Positions 8,762-16,491 of a stretch of DNA of 64,000 nucleotides are shown in pieces. The notes below the pieces were generated by a model. It saw only the letters and a program-made list of their open reading frames with translations. It ran no database searches and was not told the DNA's origin. The stretch covers positions 3,551,501 through 3,615,500 of the forward strand of contig NZ_CP044218.1 in the NCBI RefSeq assembly GCF_008727715.1, given 5' to 3'. The translations under genes and the position numbers were made by a program. Source of the stretch: Mesorhizobium terrae (GTDB lineage Bacteria > Pseudomonadota > Alphaproteobacteria > Rhizobiales > Rhizobiaceae). Positions within the stretch are counted from its first letter, which is position 1; every line of letters begins with the position of its first letter.

Positions 8762-9139
8762 ATGCATGCCAATTTTCATAACGAGATTCTGTTTGTCGGC
8801 CGTTTTCTGATGGGCGGCGCTTTTGTCTTCGCCGGGCTGCGCAACATCCAGAACATGGCATTTCTGGCGCAGATGATGGGCGCGCGCGGCGTGCCGCAGG
8901 CGGCGACCGTATTGTGGCTTGGCATCGTCGCGCAGATCGTGGCGGGCGTGCTGCTGATGGTAGGCTTCTGGACCGCACCGGCGGCGGCGCTGCTTCTTCT
9001 GTTTCTCTTGGCTGCCACGCCGATGTTCCACAATTTCTGGGACCATCAGGGCCCGGACCGCGCCGCCAAGATCAACGGTTTTGTCGGCAATATCGCGCTG
9101 GCAGGTGGCTTCCTTACCCTGCTCTCCGTCGCGCAATAA
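8762..9139 (+). CDS. DoxX-family membrane protein (first of two)
   Basis: 125 residues, with about four hydrophobic helices (LFVGRFLMGGAFVFAGLRNI at the start, then VAQIVAGVLLMVGF, the AAALLLLFLLAATPMF helix and LAGGFLTLLSV). The FHNFWDHQG motif is typical of the DoxX/SURF4 group. Members are inner-membrane proteins tied to thiosulfate:quinone oxidation or to oxidative-stress complexes. It follows the Rrf2/AhpD unit and precedes a second DoxX gene. GAGGG ribosome site. Confidence 0.85.
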   Translation: MHANFHNEILFVGRFLMGGAFVFAGLRNIQNMAFLAQMMGARGVPQAATVLWLGIVAQIVAGVLLMVGFWTAPAAALLLLFLLAATPMFHNFWDHQGPDRAAKINGFVGNIALAGGFLTLLSVAQ

Positions 9140-9204
9140 GGTTGACTAGGCGTCGGGCGAGCGCTTCAAGCACAGGAGCGCCGCTTAACGCCCCGGGGGA
9201 GACG

Positions 9205-9576
9205 ATGATCGCGGAAACCTTGATGCTGGTCGGCCGCCTTGTTTTCGGTGGCTTCTTCCTGATTGCGGGCATCCGCAACTTTACCCATTTCAGCGAACGC
9301 AGAACGACCGCCACCACCAATTACGGCTGGTTGCTGCCGGCACCCGTGATGGCCGCCGGCTTCGCGGTCCAGTTTTTCGGCGGGCTGCTGCTCGTCCTCG
9401 GCATCTGGACGGTTCCGGCAGCGGCGGCGCTGATCGTCTTCCTGGTGCTGGCGACGGCGCTCTATCACAATCTGTTCCTGTTCCAAGGGGCCGAGCGCGA
9501 CCCGCACCTCTATTTCACCCTGGTCAACATCACGCTGGCCGGCGGTCTTCTCATGGTGATCGCCGGTGCGCTGTGA
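9205..9576 (+). CDS. DoxX-family membrane protein (second of two)
   Basis: 123 residues from the ATG at 9205 (GGGGGAG upstream; longer in-frame extensions run through the previous gene and lack a ribosome site). It resembles the preceding DoxX protein in layout: LMLVGRLVFGGFFLIAGIRN, then YHNLFLFQGAERDPH, then a last helix NITLAGGLLMVIAGAL. The pair probably arose by duplication and may act as a heteromer with the AhpD-like protein in redox defence. It is convergent with the SDR gene. Confidence 0.8.
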   Translation: MIAETLMLVGRLVFGGFFLIAGIRNFTHFSERRTTATTNYGWLLPAPVMAAGFAVQFFGGLLLVLGIWTVPAAAALIVFLVLATALYHNLFLFQGAERDPHLYFTLVNITLAGGLLMVIAGAL

Positions 9577-9597
9577 GCGTTGGAGGTACCCAGCCGG

Positions 9598-10317
9598 TCA
9601 GGCGACCAGGCTCAGGCCGCCGTCGCAATAGAGCCGCTGACCGGTGACGAAGCTGTTGCCGATCAGGAAGGCGATGGTATCGGCGACGTCCTCGGAGGTG
9701 CCGATGCGACCGGCGGGCGCGAGCCCGGCGAAATGCGCGAAAGCTTGGCTGCGTTGTTCCGCCGGCAAGGTGTTCCACCACGGCGTGTCGATGACGCCCG
9801 GCGCCACCGCATTGACCCTCAGTGGCTTGAGTTCGGCGGCCAATGCAACGACGGGGCTGTTCATGGCGCCGTTGACGGTCGCCACTCCGGCCATGCCCGG
9901 CGAACTCATCGCTGCCGACGCGGCCGAGACAAAGGTGATCGAGCCGTCCTTGCGGATCGTCTTCAGCGCGATCTGGGCCGACAGCAATTGTGCCTGCACC
10001 TTCTCGATGAAGCCTTGCGAAAGGTCGGCCAGATCGAGTTCGGCGAAGGTGCCGAGGCCGCGCCCGCTGCTGACCGTGGTCACCAGATGGTCGAAGGGGC
10101 CGACCTTGTCGAACAAGGCGCGCAAGGCAGCCGCATCCGTGGAGTCCGCGATTATGGCTGAAGCCTTGCCGCCGAGGTGCCTGTTGGCAGCGTCAAGCTT
10201 TGCGGCATCGCGCCCGGCGATGGTGACGCGGTAGCCGCGTTCGATCAGCGTCGCTGCGGTGGCGAGGCCGATGCCGGAGGAGCCGCCAATGACGATGACA
10301 TGCTGGTTCTTGCTCAT
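9598..10317 (-). CDS. SDR-family protein with an atypical active site
   Basis: 239 residues. The Rossmann loop VIGGSSGIGLATAATL near residue 8 is intact. Around residue 150, where classical SDRs carry YxxxK, the sequence reads GVATVNGAMN, so the catalytic Tyr and Lys appear to be missing. The PGVIDTPWW block after it is normal. The protein may bind NAD(P) without classical chemistry. Divergent from an MmyB-like regulator across a 150-bp region, so it is the probable target of that regulator. Confidence 0.85.
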   Translation of the reverse strand: MSKNQHVIVIGGSSGIGLATAATLIERGYRVTIAGRDAAKLDAANRHLGGKASAIIADSTDAAALRALFDKVGPFDHLVTTVSSGRGLGTFAELDLADLSQGFIEKVQAQLLSAQIALKTIRKDGSITFVSAASAAMSSPGMAGVATVNGAMNSPVVALAAELKPLRVNAVAPGVIDTPWWNTLPAEQRSQAFAHFAGLAPAGRIGTSEDVADTIAFLIGNSFVTGQRLYCDGGLSLVA

Positions 10318-10469
10318 TTCGATGCCTTTCTCTTGGGCCTTTTTGATGTTCGTGCCATCGCTGCCGGTCAGGCGGCGACGCCGATGGCTGCAAGATGGCG
10401 TTTGACAAAACGCCAGGCAGGACCAAAGTTATCCTGGTATCGATACTACTATTCTGAACTGGAACTGCG

Positions 10470-11342
10470 ATGGGCGATGTCCTGGAGGCGCGCAGGCGCG
10501 AATTCGGCGCTTTCCTGCGATCGCGGCGCGAAAAGCTGACGCCGGCGGAGATCGGGCTGCCGTCAGGCGCGCGCCGGCGCACGCCAGGCCTGCGGCGTGA
10601 GGAAGTGGCGATCGCGACCGGCATCGGTACGACCTGGTATACGTGGCTGGAGCAGGGGCGCGACGTCAAACCCTCCGCCGAAGTGCTGGAGCGGCTGGCT
10701 GATACGCTGAAACTGTCGATCCCGGAAAAGCGTCACCTCTACATCATCGCCGGTCGTCCGCTGCCCACCTGCACCGTGCCGGTGCGGGAAGCGGTCAGTC
10801 CAAGACTGCTGCGGCTGATCGACGGGTTCCATCTGCAGCCAGCGCAAATCATCGGCCGCCGCTGGGATGTCCTGGCCTGGAACAGCGCGGCCACGGCCGT
10901 CTTCGGCGACTATGGCGCGCTGCCTGCGGCGGAACGCAACGTCGTCTACCAGACCTTCCTCAATCCCGAGCGCAGCCAGCGCATGGAGGACTGGGAGGAC
11001 ATCGCCAGATTGGTGCTCGGCCATTTCCGCATGGATAGCGCCAGATATTTCGACGACCCGGGATTTGCCGGACTGATCGAAACGTTGAACGTCGGCAGCC
11101 CGGCGTTTCGCGAATGGTGGCCGAAGCGGGATGTGGTGCGCCTGCTTTCGGGCACCAAGCATTTCCACCACCCGACGGCCGGGAGGCTGAGTTTCGAATA
11201 CACGTCGCTGTCGCCGGACGACGGTTCCGACATGCGTATCTTGGTCTACCAGCCGCTGGACGAGGACGACACGGTCGGCAAGCTGGGTGACCTGCTGCAG
11301 GACATGGCAACGCGACGCGAACTTGCCGCTACAGATGCTTGA
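10470..11342 (+). CDS. XRE-type regulator with MmyB-like ligand-binding domain
   Basis: 290 residues. The N-terminal helix-turn-helix (EFGAFLRSRREKL ... GLRREEVAIATGIGTTWYTW, residues 7-75) is followed by the MmyB-like domain (IIGRRWDVLAWNSAATAVFG to the C-terminus), which relatives use to bind a fatty-acid-like ligand. Such regulators usually control a divergently transcribed dehydrogenase, as here (SDR at 9598-10317). GTATCGATAC at 10437-10446 in the shared promoter region is a possible binding site. Confidence 0.9.
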   Translation: MGDVLEARRREFGAFLRSRREKLTPAEIGLPSGARRRTPGLRREEVAIATGIGTTWYTWLEQGRDVKPSAEVLERLADTLKLSIPEKRHLYIIAGRPLPTCTVPVREAVSPRLLRLIDGFHLQPAQIIGRRWDVLAWNSAATAVFGDYGALPAAERNVVYQTFLNPERSQRMEDWEDIARLVLGHFRMDSARYFDDPGFAGLIETLNVGSPAFREWWPKRDVVRLLSGTKHFHHPTAGRLSFEYTSLSPDDGSDMRILVYQPLDEDDTVGKLGDLLQDMATRRELAATDA

Positions 11343-11362
11343 ACCAGCGTCGCGGTTGAGGT

Positions 11363-12061
11363 CTACAACTTGCTTTCAGAAGGCAGGCTCTTGTCTTTCC
11401 TGCAGGTGACAAGCGGAAGGGTCTTACCGCCCGTTACGCTTTTCACTGTCTTGGTCGCAGGGTCGGTGGTCAGCTTCACGCACGCGCAGCCATAGCCGTA
11501 ATTGCCGTTCGACTTCACATATTGCTTTGGATTGAAGTCCGGCAGTTTGTCCATGCCGGTGGCTTCGGCGCCGCCCTGCGCGGCGAGCACCCAGGTTGCG
11601 TCCTTGTCGGTCAGCCACCAGTTGCCGGGTGTCGGATTGGCCAGCCAGCCGCAACGGTTTTCGATCTGTCCGGCCGCGGCGTTTGCGTTTGAAGCTGCCG
11701 ATGCGGATGCGCCAGAACAACGCTTGTAGAGCACCGGCTTGCCCATGCCGAACCCTTGCGGATTGTAGAGCATCAGGTCCTTGTCGTTGGCATATTCGAA
11801 GTTATCGACATTGCCTTCCTCCGTGTAATGGATGGCGCCGTAACCGCGCGGGCTTTCCTTCGCCGCAAAAAAGACGGCCTGGGATTTCTGCCCTTTGTAT
11901 TGGAGCGTGTTGGCGGTGACGGTGACCGTTGTGCCGCTGCATTTGCCGGCCTCAGCCCACACGCCTTGCGCGGCAGTTGGAACTTTCGTGTCATCGGCGA
12001 AAGCCGGCACCGACCCGGAGCAGACTACAATCAGACTGGCGACGAACAATTTCAGGCGCAT
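11363..12061 (-). CDS. Secreted DUF4087-domain protein
   Basis: 232 residues from the ATG at 12061, selected because GGGGGAGG precedes it by a few bases. Signal peptide MRLKLFVASLIVVCSG...AFA. Residues about 25-115 form an N-terminal module bounded by cysteines (GKCSG ... YKRCSG). An Ala/Ser/Asn linker leads to the DUF4087 module (RCGWLANPTPGNWWLTDKD ... GNYGYGCACVKL). Function unknown; likely periplasmic with disulfides. It converges with the MmyB-like regulator. Confidence 0.8.
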   Translation of the reverse strand: MRLKLFVASLIVVCSGSVPAFADDTKVPTAAQGVWAEAGKCSGTTVTVTANTLQYKGQKSQAVFFAAKESPRGYGAIHYTEEGNVDNFEYANDKDLMLYNPQGFGMGKPVLYKRCSGASASAASNANAAAGQIENRCGWLANPTPGNWWLTDKDATWVLAAQGGAEATGMDKLPDFNPKQYVKSNGNYGYGCACVKLTTDPATKTVKSVTGGKTLPLVTCRKDKSLPSESKL

Positions 12062-12150
12062 TATTTCCTCCCCCACGGCATATGCACGCCCGCTAATTCT
12101 GCACGTGTGCGGACTAGGTTCAAGGCGATTGGTATCGGTGGCTGCTTTTC

Positions 12151-12663
12151 TCAGGCGAGGCGCAAGCGGTCGATGACCTGCTCCGCCTCTTCGATCGGGC
12201 TCTCGCCGATGTCGATGACGGCGCCTGCTTCATCAGGTTGCAGTGGTTCCAGCGTCGCGATCTGCGAATCGAGCAGGCTCGCCGGCATGAAATGACCTTT
12301 GCGCGCGCCCATGCGCTGCATCAGCAGCTCTCGCGATCCGGCGAGGAGAGCAAAGGCCACCACGCCCTTTTGGCTCTCGCCGCGCAGGATGTCGCGATAG
12401 GACCGCTTTAGCGAGGAGCAGGTGACGAGCGCGGGCCGGCCGGTGCGGATGCGCTCGTCGATCCAGCGGGCGATGGCCCCCAGCCAGGGGCGGCGGTCGT
12501 CATCGGTAAGCGGTATGCCGTGGCTCATCTTCTCGATGTTGGCCTTGGGATGCAGCTCGTCGCCTTCGAGGAGATCCCATCGTAGCCGTTCCGCCACAAG
12601 GCCGGCAATCGTCGATTTGCCGGAACCCGAGACACCCATTACCACCACGACGACCGGCTTCAC
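12151..12663 (-). CDS. gntK: Gluconokinase
   Basis: 170 residues. It phosphorylates gluconate to 6-phosphogluconate for the Entner-Doudoroff or pentose-phosphate route. Walker A GVSGSGKST is at residues 9-17, the conserved LEGDELHPKANIEKMSHGIPL block near 34-54, and SSLKRSYRDILRG near 85. The start is a GTG at 12663 that overlaps the gntP-like stop (GTGA), giving translational coupling. The same frame is open further upstream but is then antisense-quality noise over the permease gene. Confidence 0.92.
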   Translation of the reverse strand: MKPVVVVVMGVSGSGKSTIAGLVAERLRWDLLEGDELHPKANIEKMSHGIPLTDDDRRPWLGAIARWIDERIRTGRPALVTCSSLKRSYRDILRGESQKGVVAFALLAGSRELLMQRMGARKGHFMPASLLDSQIATLEPLQPDEAGAVIDIGESPIEEAEQVIDRLRLA

Positions 12664-14009
12664 AGGAAGGCCCCGAGGATGAGGACGCCGACTAGCCCGC
12701 AGACGGAAATGATGCATTCCATCAGCGTCCAGGTCTTCAGCGTCTGGCCGATGTCCATGTTGAGATAACCCTTCACCAGCCAGAAGCCGGCGTCGTTCAG
12801 ATGCGACAGGAACAGCGAGCCCGACCCGATGGCAAGCACCATCAAAGCGCCCTGGGCCGGCGGCAGACCGGCGGCGACCGGCGCCAGGATGCCGGCGGCG
12901 GTGACGGTTGCGACGGTGGCCGAACCGGTGGCGACGCGCACGAGGACGGCGACGAACCAGGCCAGGAACATGACCGGCAGGCCGCTGCCGCTGATCGCGG
13001 TGGCGATGACGGCGCCGATGCCGGTATCGACCAGGACCTGTTTGAAGCCGCCGCCGGCGCCGACGATGAGCAGGATGCCGGCGATGGGGCCAAGCGAGCT
13101 CTCCAGGCTGTGGGCCACCGCCTTCTTCGGCATCTGGAACATCAGTGCGCCGGCGATGACGGCTATTCCAAGCGCAATCAGCGGTTCGCCCAGCACATGC
13201 AGGGCGGCCGGAACAAAGGCCTTCGAACCGGGTGCGACGACTTCCGAGATGGCGCGGGCGAGCATCAGCACCACCGGCAGCAGGATGGCGGTGACGGCGG
13301 TCGCGAAGCTCGGCTGAGCGGTAGAGGGCGCCTGATCGCTTGCGGTAGGGGCGAACAGTTGCGGGGTCGGAACCTTGACCCAGCGATCGGCGATGGTCGC
13401 GAAAATCGGACCGCTGATGATCACGCTCGGTATGGCGACGAGTACGCCGAGACCGAGGGTGAGGCCGAGATTGGCGCCGAGCGTGCTGACGGCGACGAGC
13501 GGACCGGGATGCGGCGGCACCAGGCCATGCATGGCCGACAGGCCGGCCAGCGTCGGGATTGCGATCTTGACGATGGATTGACCGGATCGCTGGCTGACCA
13601 GCAGGATCACCGGCATCAGGAGCACCAGGCCGATCTCGAAGAACATCGGCAGGCCGATGATCGCGCCGACCAGTCCCATGGTCCAGGGCAGCATCTGCGG
13701 CTTCGATCGGCCGACCAGCGTGTCGACAATGCGGTCGGCGCCACCCGAATCGGCCAGCAGCTTGCCGAACATCGCACCCAGTCCCATCAGGATGCCGACG
13801 CCGGCCATTGTCGCGCCGAAGCCCTTGGTGAAGGAGGTTATCGACCCGGCCGCGCCGAGATTGGCGGCGAGGCCGACGCCGAGCGCCCCAATGGACAGGG
13901 ACAGGAAGGGATGCAGCTTCAGCCAACTGATCAGGATGACGATCGCGGCAACGCCGGCAAGCGCGGCGATGATTAGCTGGGCATCGCCGGCGGTGGCAGC
14001 CTGTTCCAT
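12660..14009 (-). CDS. GntP-family gluconate:proton symporter
   Basis: 449 residues from the ATG at 14009 (GGAGGA six bases upstream). Twelve to fourteen hydrophobic segments with typical GntP sequences (GLGAMFGKLLADSGGADRIV near 75, GLSAMHGLVPPHPGPLVAV near 155, FLSHLNDAGFWLVKGYLNM near 405). It imports gluconate; the coupled gluconokinase phosphorylates it. The order permease-kinase in one overlapping transcript is a minimal gluconate utilisation unit. No dedicated GntR repressor is seen next to it. Confidence 0.92.
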   Translation of the reverse strand: MEQAATAGDAQLIIAALAGVAAIVILISWLKLHPFLSLSIGALGVGLAANLGAAGSITSFTKGFGATMAGVGILMGLGAMFGKLLADSGGADRIVDTLVGRSKPQMLPWTMGLVGAIIGLPMFFEIGLVLLMPVILLVSQRSGQSIVKIAIPTLAGLSAMHGLVPPHPGPLVAVSTLGANLGLTLGLGVLVAIPSVIISGPIFATIADRWVKVPTPQLFAPTASDQAPSTAQPSFATAVTAILLPVVLMLARAISEVVAPGSKAFVPAALHVLGEPLIALGIAVIAGALMFQMPKKAVAHSLESSLGPIAGILLIVGAGGGFKQVLVDTGIGAVIATAISGSGLPVMFLAWFVAVLVRVATGSATVATVTAAGILAPVAAGLPPAQGALMVLAIGSGSLFLSHLNDAGFWLVKGYLNMDIGQTLKTWTLMECIISVCGLVGVLILGAFL

Positions 14010-14114
14010 GCAGTGTCCTCCATGCCCCCACATGCATTAGTTCGCACGATTGCACGGGAGGTCAATGCCGGTTTCTGGAAACTTTCCGCTGTACGGCGAT
14101 AGGGGCCGGAGGAA

Positions 14115-14753
14115 TCAGCCCGCGCCGGTTTTCGGTTGCAGTCCCTCGAGGAAGAGCTGTTCCAGGAAGCGGGCTGCGTCCTCGAAGCGGCCTTCGCCAC
14201 CACGATCTGGACCAAGCACGGCGCGCACCTGGACGTCGAAATCGGCATAATGCTGGGTCGTCGCCCAGATCGAGAAGATCAGGTGCCAGGGGTCGGTGCG
14301 GGCGATCTTGCCGGCCCGCATCCAGCCCTTGATGACGGCGGCCTTTTCCTCCACCAGGTTTTTCAGCTCGCCCTCCAGCATCGGCATGATGCGCGGCGCG
14401 CCCTGCAGGATCTCGTTGGCGAACAGCCGGCTCTCGCGGGGATAGTCGCGCGCCATCTCCAGCTTGCGGCGGATGTAAGACCGCAACTCCGTCAACGGGT
14501 CGCCAATGTCGTCGAGCTCGCGCAGCGGCGCCAGCCAGGTTTGCAGCAGGCGCTGGATCAGCGTTTCGTGGATCTCTTCCTTGCGCCGGAAATAATACAG
14601 CAGGTTCGGTTTCGACATGCCCGCCGCTTCCGCGATCTGGTCGATGGTCGAGCCGCGGAAACCGTGCATGGCGAAGACTTCGAGCGCGGCTTCGAGGATC
14701 AGCTCGCGCTTTTCTTGCTGGATGCGGGTGCGGGGTGGGGCGGGGGCGTTCAT
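14115..14753 (-). CDS. rutR: TetR-family regulator, RutR-type
   Basis: 212 residues from the ATG at 14753 (a GTG four codons earlier is possible). N-terminal TetR helix-turn-helix (LILEAALEVFAMHGFRGSTI ... KPNLLYYFRRKEEIHETLI). The C-terminal domain (LEMARDYPRESRLFANEILQG, FSIWATTQHYADFDVQVRAV) is that of RutR/YcdC, which senses uracil and thymine and represses pyrimidine catabolism. It is divergent from the aminotransferase that opens the pyrimidine block, with GACC-type half-sites between them. Confidence 0.88.
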   Translation of the reverse strand: MNAPAPPRTRIQQEKRELILEAALEVFAMHGFRGSTIDQIAEAAGMSKPNLLYYFRRKEEIHETLIQRLLQTWLAPLRELDDIGDPLTELRSYIRRKLEMARDYPRESRLFANEILQGAPRIMPMLEGELKNLVEEKAAVIKGWMRAGKIARTDPWHLIFSIWATTQHYADFDVQVRAVLGPDRGGEGRFEDAARFLEQLFLEGLQPKTGAG

Positions 14754-14794
14754 GGCGCGGACCACCCGTTGAATGGCAAGGCGTTCCGGGTAAT

Positions 14795-14815
14795 CTGGAC
14801 CAATTGTCTGGACCA
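14795..14815. promoter_or_regulatory. Candidate RutR-binding half-sites between rutR and the aminotransferase gene
   Basis: CTGGACCA occurs twice, 13 bp apart (14795 and 14808). The first copy continues as GACCAATTG, identical to the core in front of preT. Further GACC/GGTC half-sites lie at 14871 (TTGACC) and 14909 (GGTCAA). A full symmetrical box is not present, so binding is inferred. Confidence 0.45.
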
Positions 14816-14994
14816 GTTTTTGCTGGGCTGTGGAGCGCGCTTCAAATGCGGCATTTCCGCTAGTAATCCCTTGACCGTCTTCATGGCGGTGCTAACGTTT
14901 GTCCATCCGGTCAAAAATTTGCGTAGCACGAAAACGCGCCGAAGACCAAGCGTTGGCCGCACCGAAACGAAGCAGTGAAAGGAAAGGCTTGGTC

Positions 14995-16323
14995 ATGTCC
15001 AATCGGCTCAAGGTAACGCCGAACGATCTCAGTGCATTCTGGATGCCGTTCACGGCAAACCGGCAATTCAAACAGGCGCCGCGCATGCTGGTCGGTGCCA
15101 AGGACATGCACTACACGTCCTCGGACGGTCGTAAGATCCTGGACGGCACTGCCGGCCTGTGGTGCGTCAACGCCGGTCACTGCCGGCCGAAGATCACCGA
15201 GGCCATCCAGCAGCAGGCGGCGGAACTCGACTACGCCCCGGCCTTCCAGATGGGCCACCCGATCGTGTTCGAACTGGCGAACCGGCTGGTCGACATCGCG
15301 CCGAAAGGTATGGACCACGTCTTCTTCACCAATTCCGGCTCGGAATCGGTCGACACCGCGCTCAAGATGGCGATCGCCTATCACCGCGCCAAGGGTAACG
15401 GCTCGCGCTTCCGCCTGATCGGCCGCGAGCGCGGCTATCATGGCGTCAATTTCGGCGGTATCTCGGTCGGCGGCATCGTCAACAATCGCAAGATGTTCGG
15501 CACGCTGCTCACTGGCGTCGACCACATGCCGCACACCCATCTGCCCGAGAAGAACGCCTTCACCAAGGGCGTGCCGGAGCATGGCGCCGAACTCGCCGAC
15601 GAATTGGAACGCATCGTCACGCTGCATGACGCCTCGACCATCGCCGCCGTCATCGTCGAGCCGGTCGCCGGCTCCACCGGCGTCATCCTGCCGCCGAAGG
15701 GTTATCTGCAGCGCCTGCGCGAAATCTGCACCAAGCACGGCATCCTTTTGATTTTCGATGAGGTCATCACCGGGTTCGGCCGTCTCGGCACGCCGTTCGC
15801 CGCCGACTATTTCGGCGTGACGCCCGACATCATCACCACCGCCAAGGGTGTCTCCAACGGTGTCATCCCGATGGGTGCGGTGTTCGCGACCAAGGAAATC
15901 CACGACACGTTCATGACCGGCCCGGACCACATGATCGAGTTCTTCCACGGCTACACCTATTCGGGCAATCCGATCGCCTGTGCCGCGGCACTCGGCACGC
16001 TGGACACCTACAAGGAAGAGGGCTTGCTCACCCGCGGCGAGGAGCTCGCACCCTATTGGGAGGATGCGCTGCATTCGCTGAAGGGCGAGCCGCATGTTAT
16101 CGACATCCGCAACATCGGCCTGATCGGCGCCATCGAGCTTGCGCCGATTGCCGGACAGCCGACCAAGCGCGCCTTCCAGGCTTTCGTGAAGGCATATGAG
16201 CGCGGCGCGCTGATCCGCACCACCGGCGACATCATTGCGCTGTCGCCGCCGCTCATCATCACCAAGGGCCAGATCAACGAGCTGATCGACCATGTCCGTG
16301 AAGTGCTGAGGGCGATCGACTAG
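14995..16323 (+). CDS. Class III aminotransferase, omega-amino acid (beta-alanine):pyruvate type
   Basis: 442 residues from the ATG at 14995 (GAAAGGAAAGG upstream). PLP motifs: NSGSESVDTALKMA near 115, FDEVITGFGRLG near 255, and the Schiff-base lysine in TTAKGVSNGVIPMGAVF near 285. It begins YTSSDGRKILDGTAGLWCVNAGH, typical of beta-alanine-pyruvate aminotransferases. In this setting it would convert beta-alanine or 3-aminoisobutyrate, the last products of reductive pyrimidine breakdown, to the semialdehydes. First gene of the block opposite rutR. Confidence 0.92.
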   Translation: MSNRLKVTPNDLSAFWMPFTANRQFKQAPRMLVGAKDMHYTSSDGRKILDGTAGLWCVNAGHCRPKITEAIQQQAAELDYAPAFQMGHPIVFELANRLVDIAPKGMDHVFFTNSGSESVDTALKMAIAYHRAKGNGSRFRLIGRERGYHGVNFGGISVGGIVNNRKMFGTLLTGVDHMPHTHLPEKNAFTKGVPEHGAELADELERIVTLHDASTIAAVIVEPVAGSTGVILPPKGYLQRLREICTKHGILLIFDEVITGFGRLGTPFAADYFGVTPDIITTAKGVSNGVIPMGAVFATKEIHDTFMTGPDHMIEFFHGYTYSGNPIACAAALGTLDTYKEEGLLTRGEELAPYWEDALHSLKGEPHVIDIRNIGLIGAIELAPIAGQPTKRAFQAFVKAYERGALIRTTGDIIALSPPLIITKGQINELIDHVREVLRAID

Positions 16324-16331
16324 CGCGTCGA

Positions 16332-16422
16332 TCCGAAAATCGGAATCGATTTTCGGAAAGCACGATGCGTGGACTTAAAGTGTTGGAGCGCCGCGCGTCC
16401 GAATGGACGCGCGGCGCTCCAA
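16332..16422. repeat. Double-hairpin palindromic repeat element
   Basis: Two perfect stem-loops in tandem between the aminotransferase and amidohydrolase genes. The first has 11-bp arms (16332-16342 and 16347-16357); the second has 18-bp arms (16383-16400 and 16405-16422). Both have the identical tetraloop GAAT. Neither is followed by a T-run. From memory of rhizobial genomes this looks like a dispersed intergenic palindrome; copy number needs a genome search. Confidence 0.75.
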
Positions 16423-16491
16423 AAGCCAAACGTTGCGGCTGGCGTCGGGAACCGCCGGCCGCAACGCTGACTGAACAATGAGAGGATGGTA

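Noticed and set aside
12801..13976. 391-codon frame antisense to the gluconate permease gene
   Set aside because: Hydrophilic, Asp/Gln/Arg-rich mirror sequence of a membrane protein; a GC artefact.
12664..14055. Upstream in-frame extension of gntK across the permease gene
   Set aside because: The extension is arginine-rich noise. The GTG at 12663 gives the exact family N-terminus and a GTGA overlap with the permease stop.
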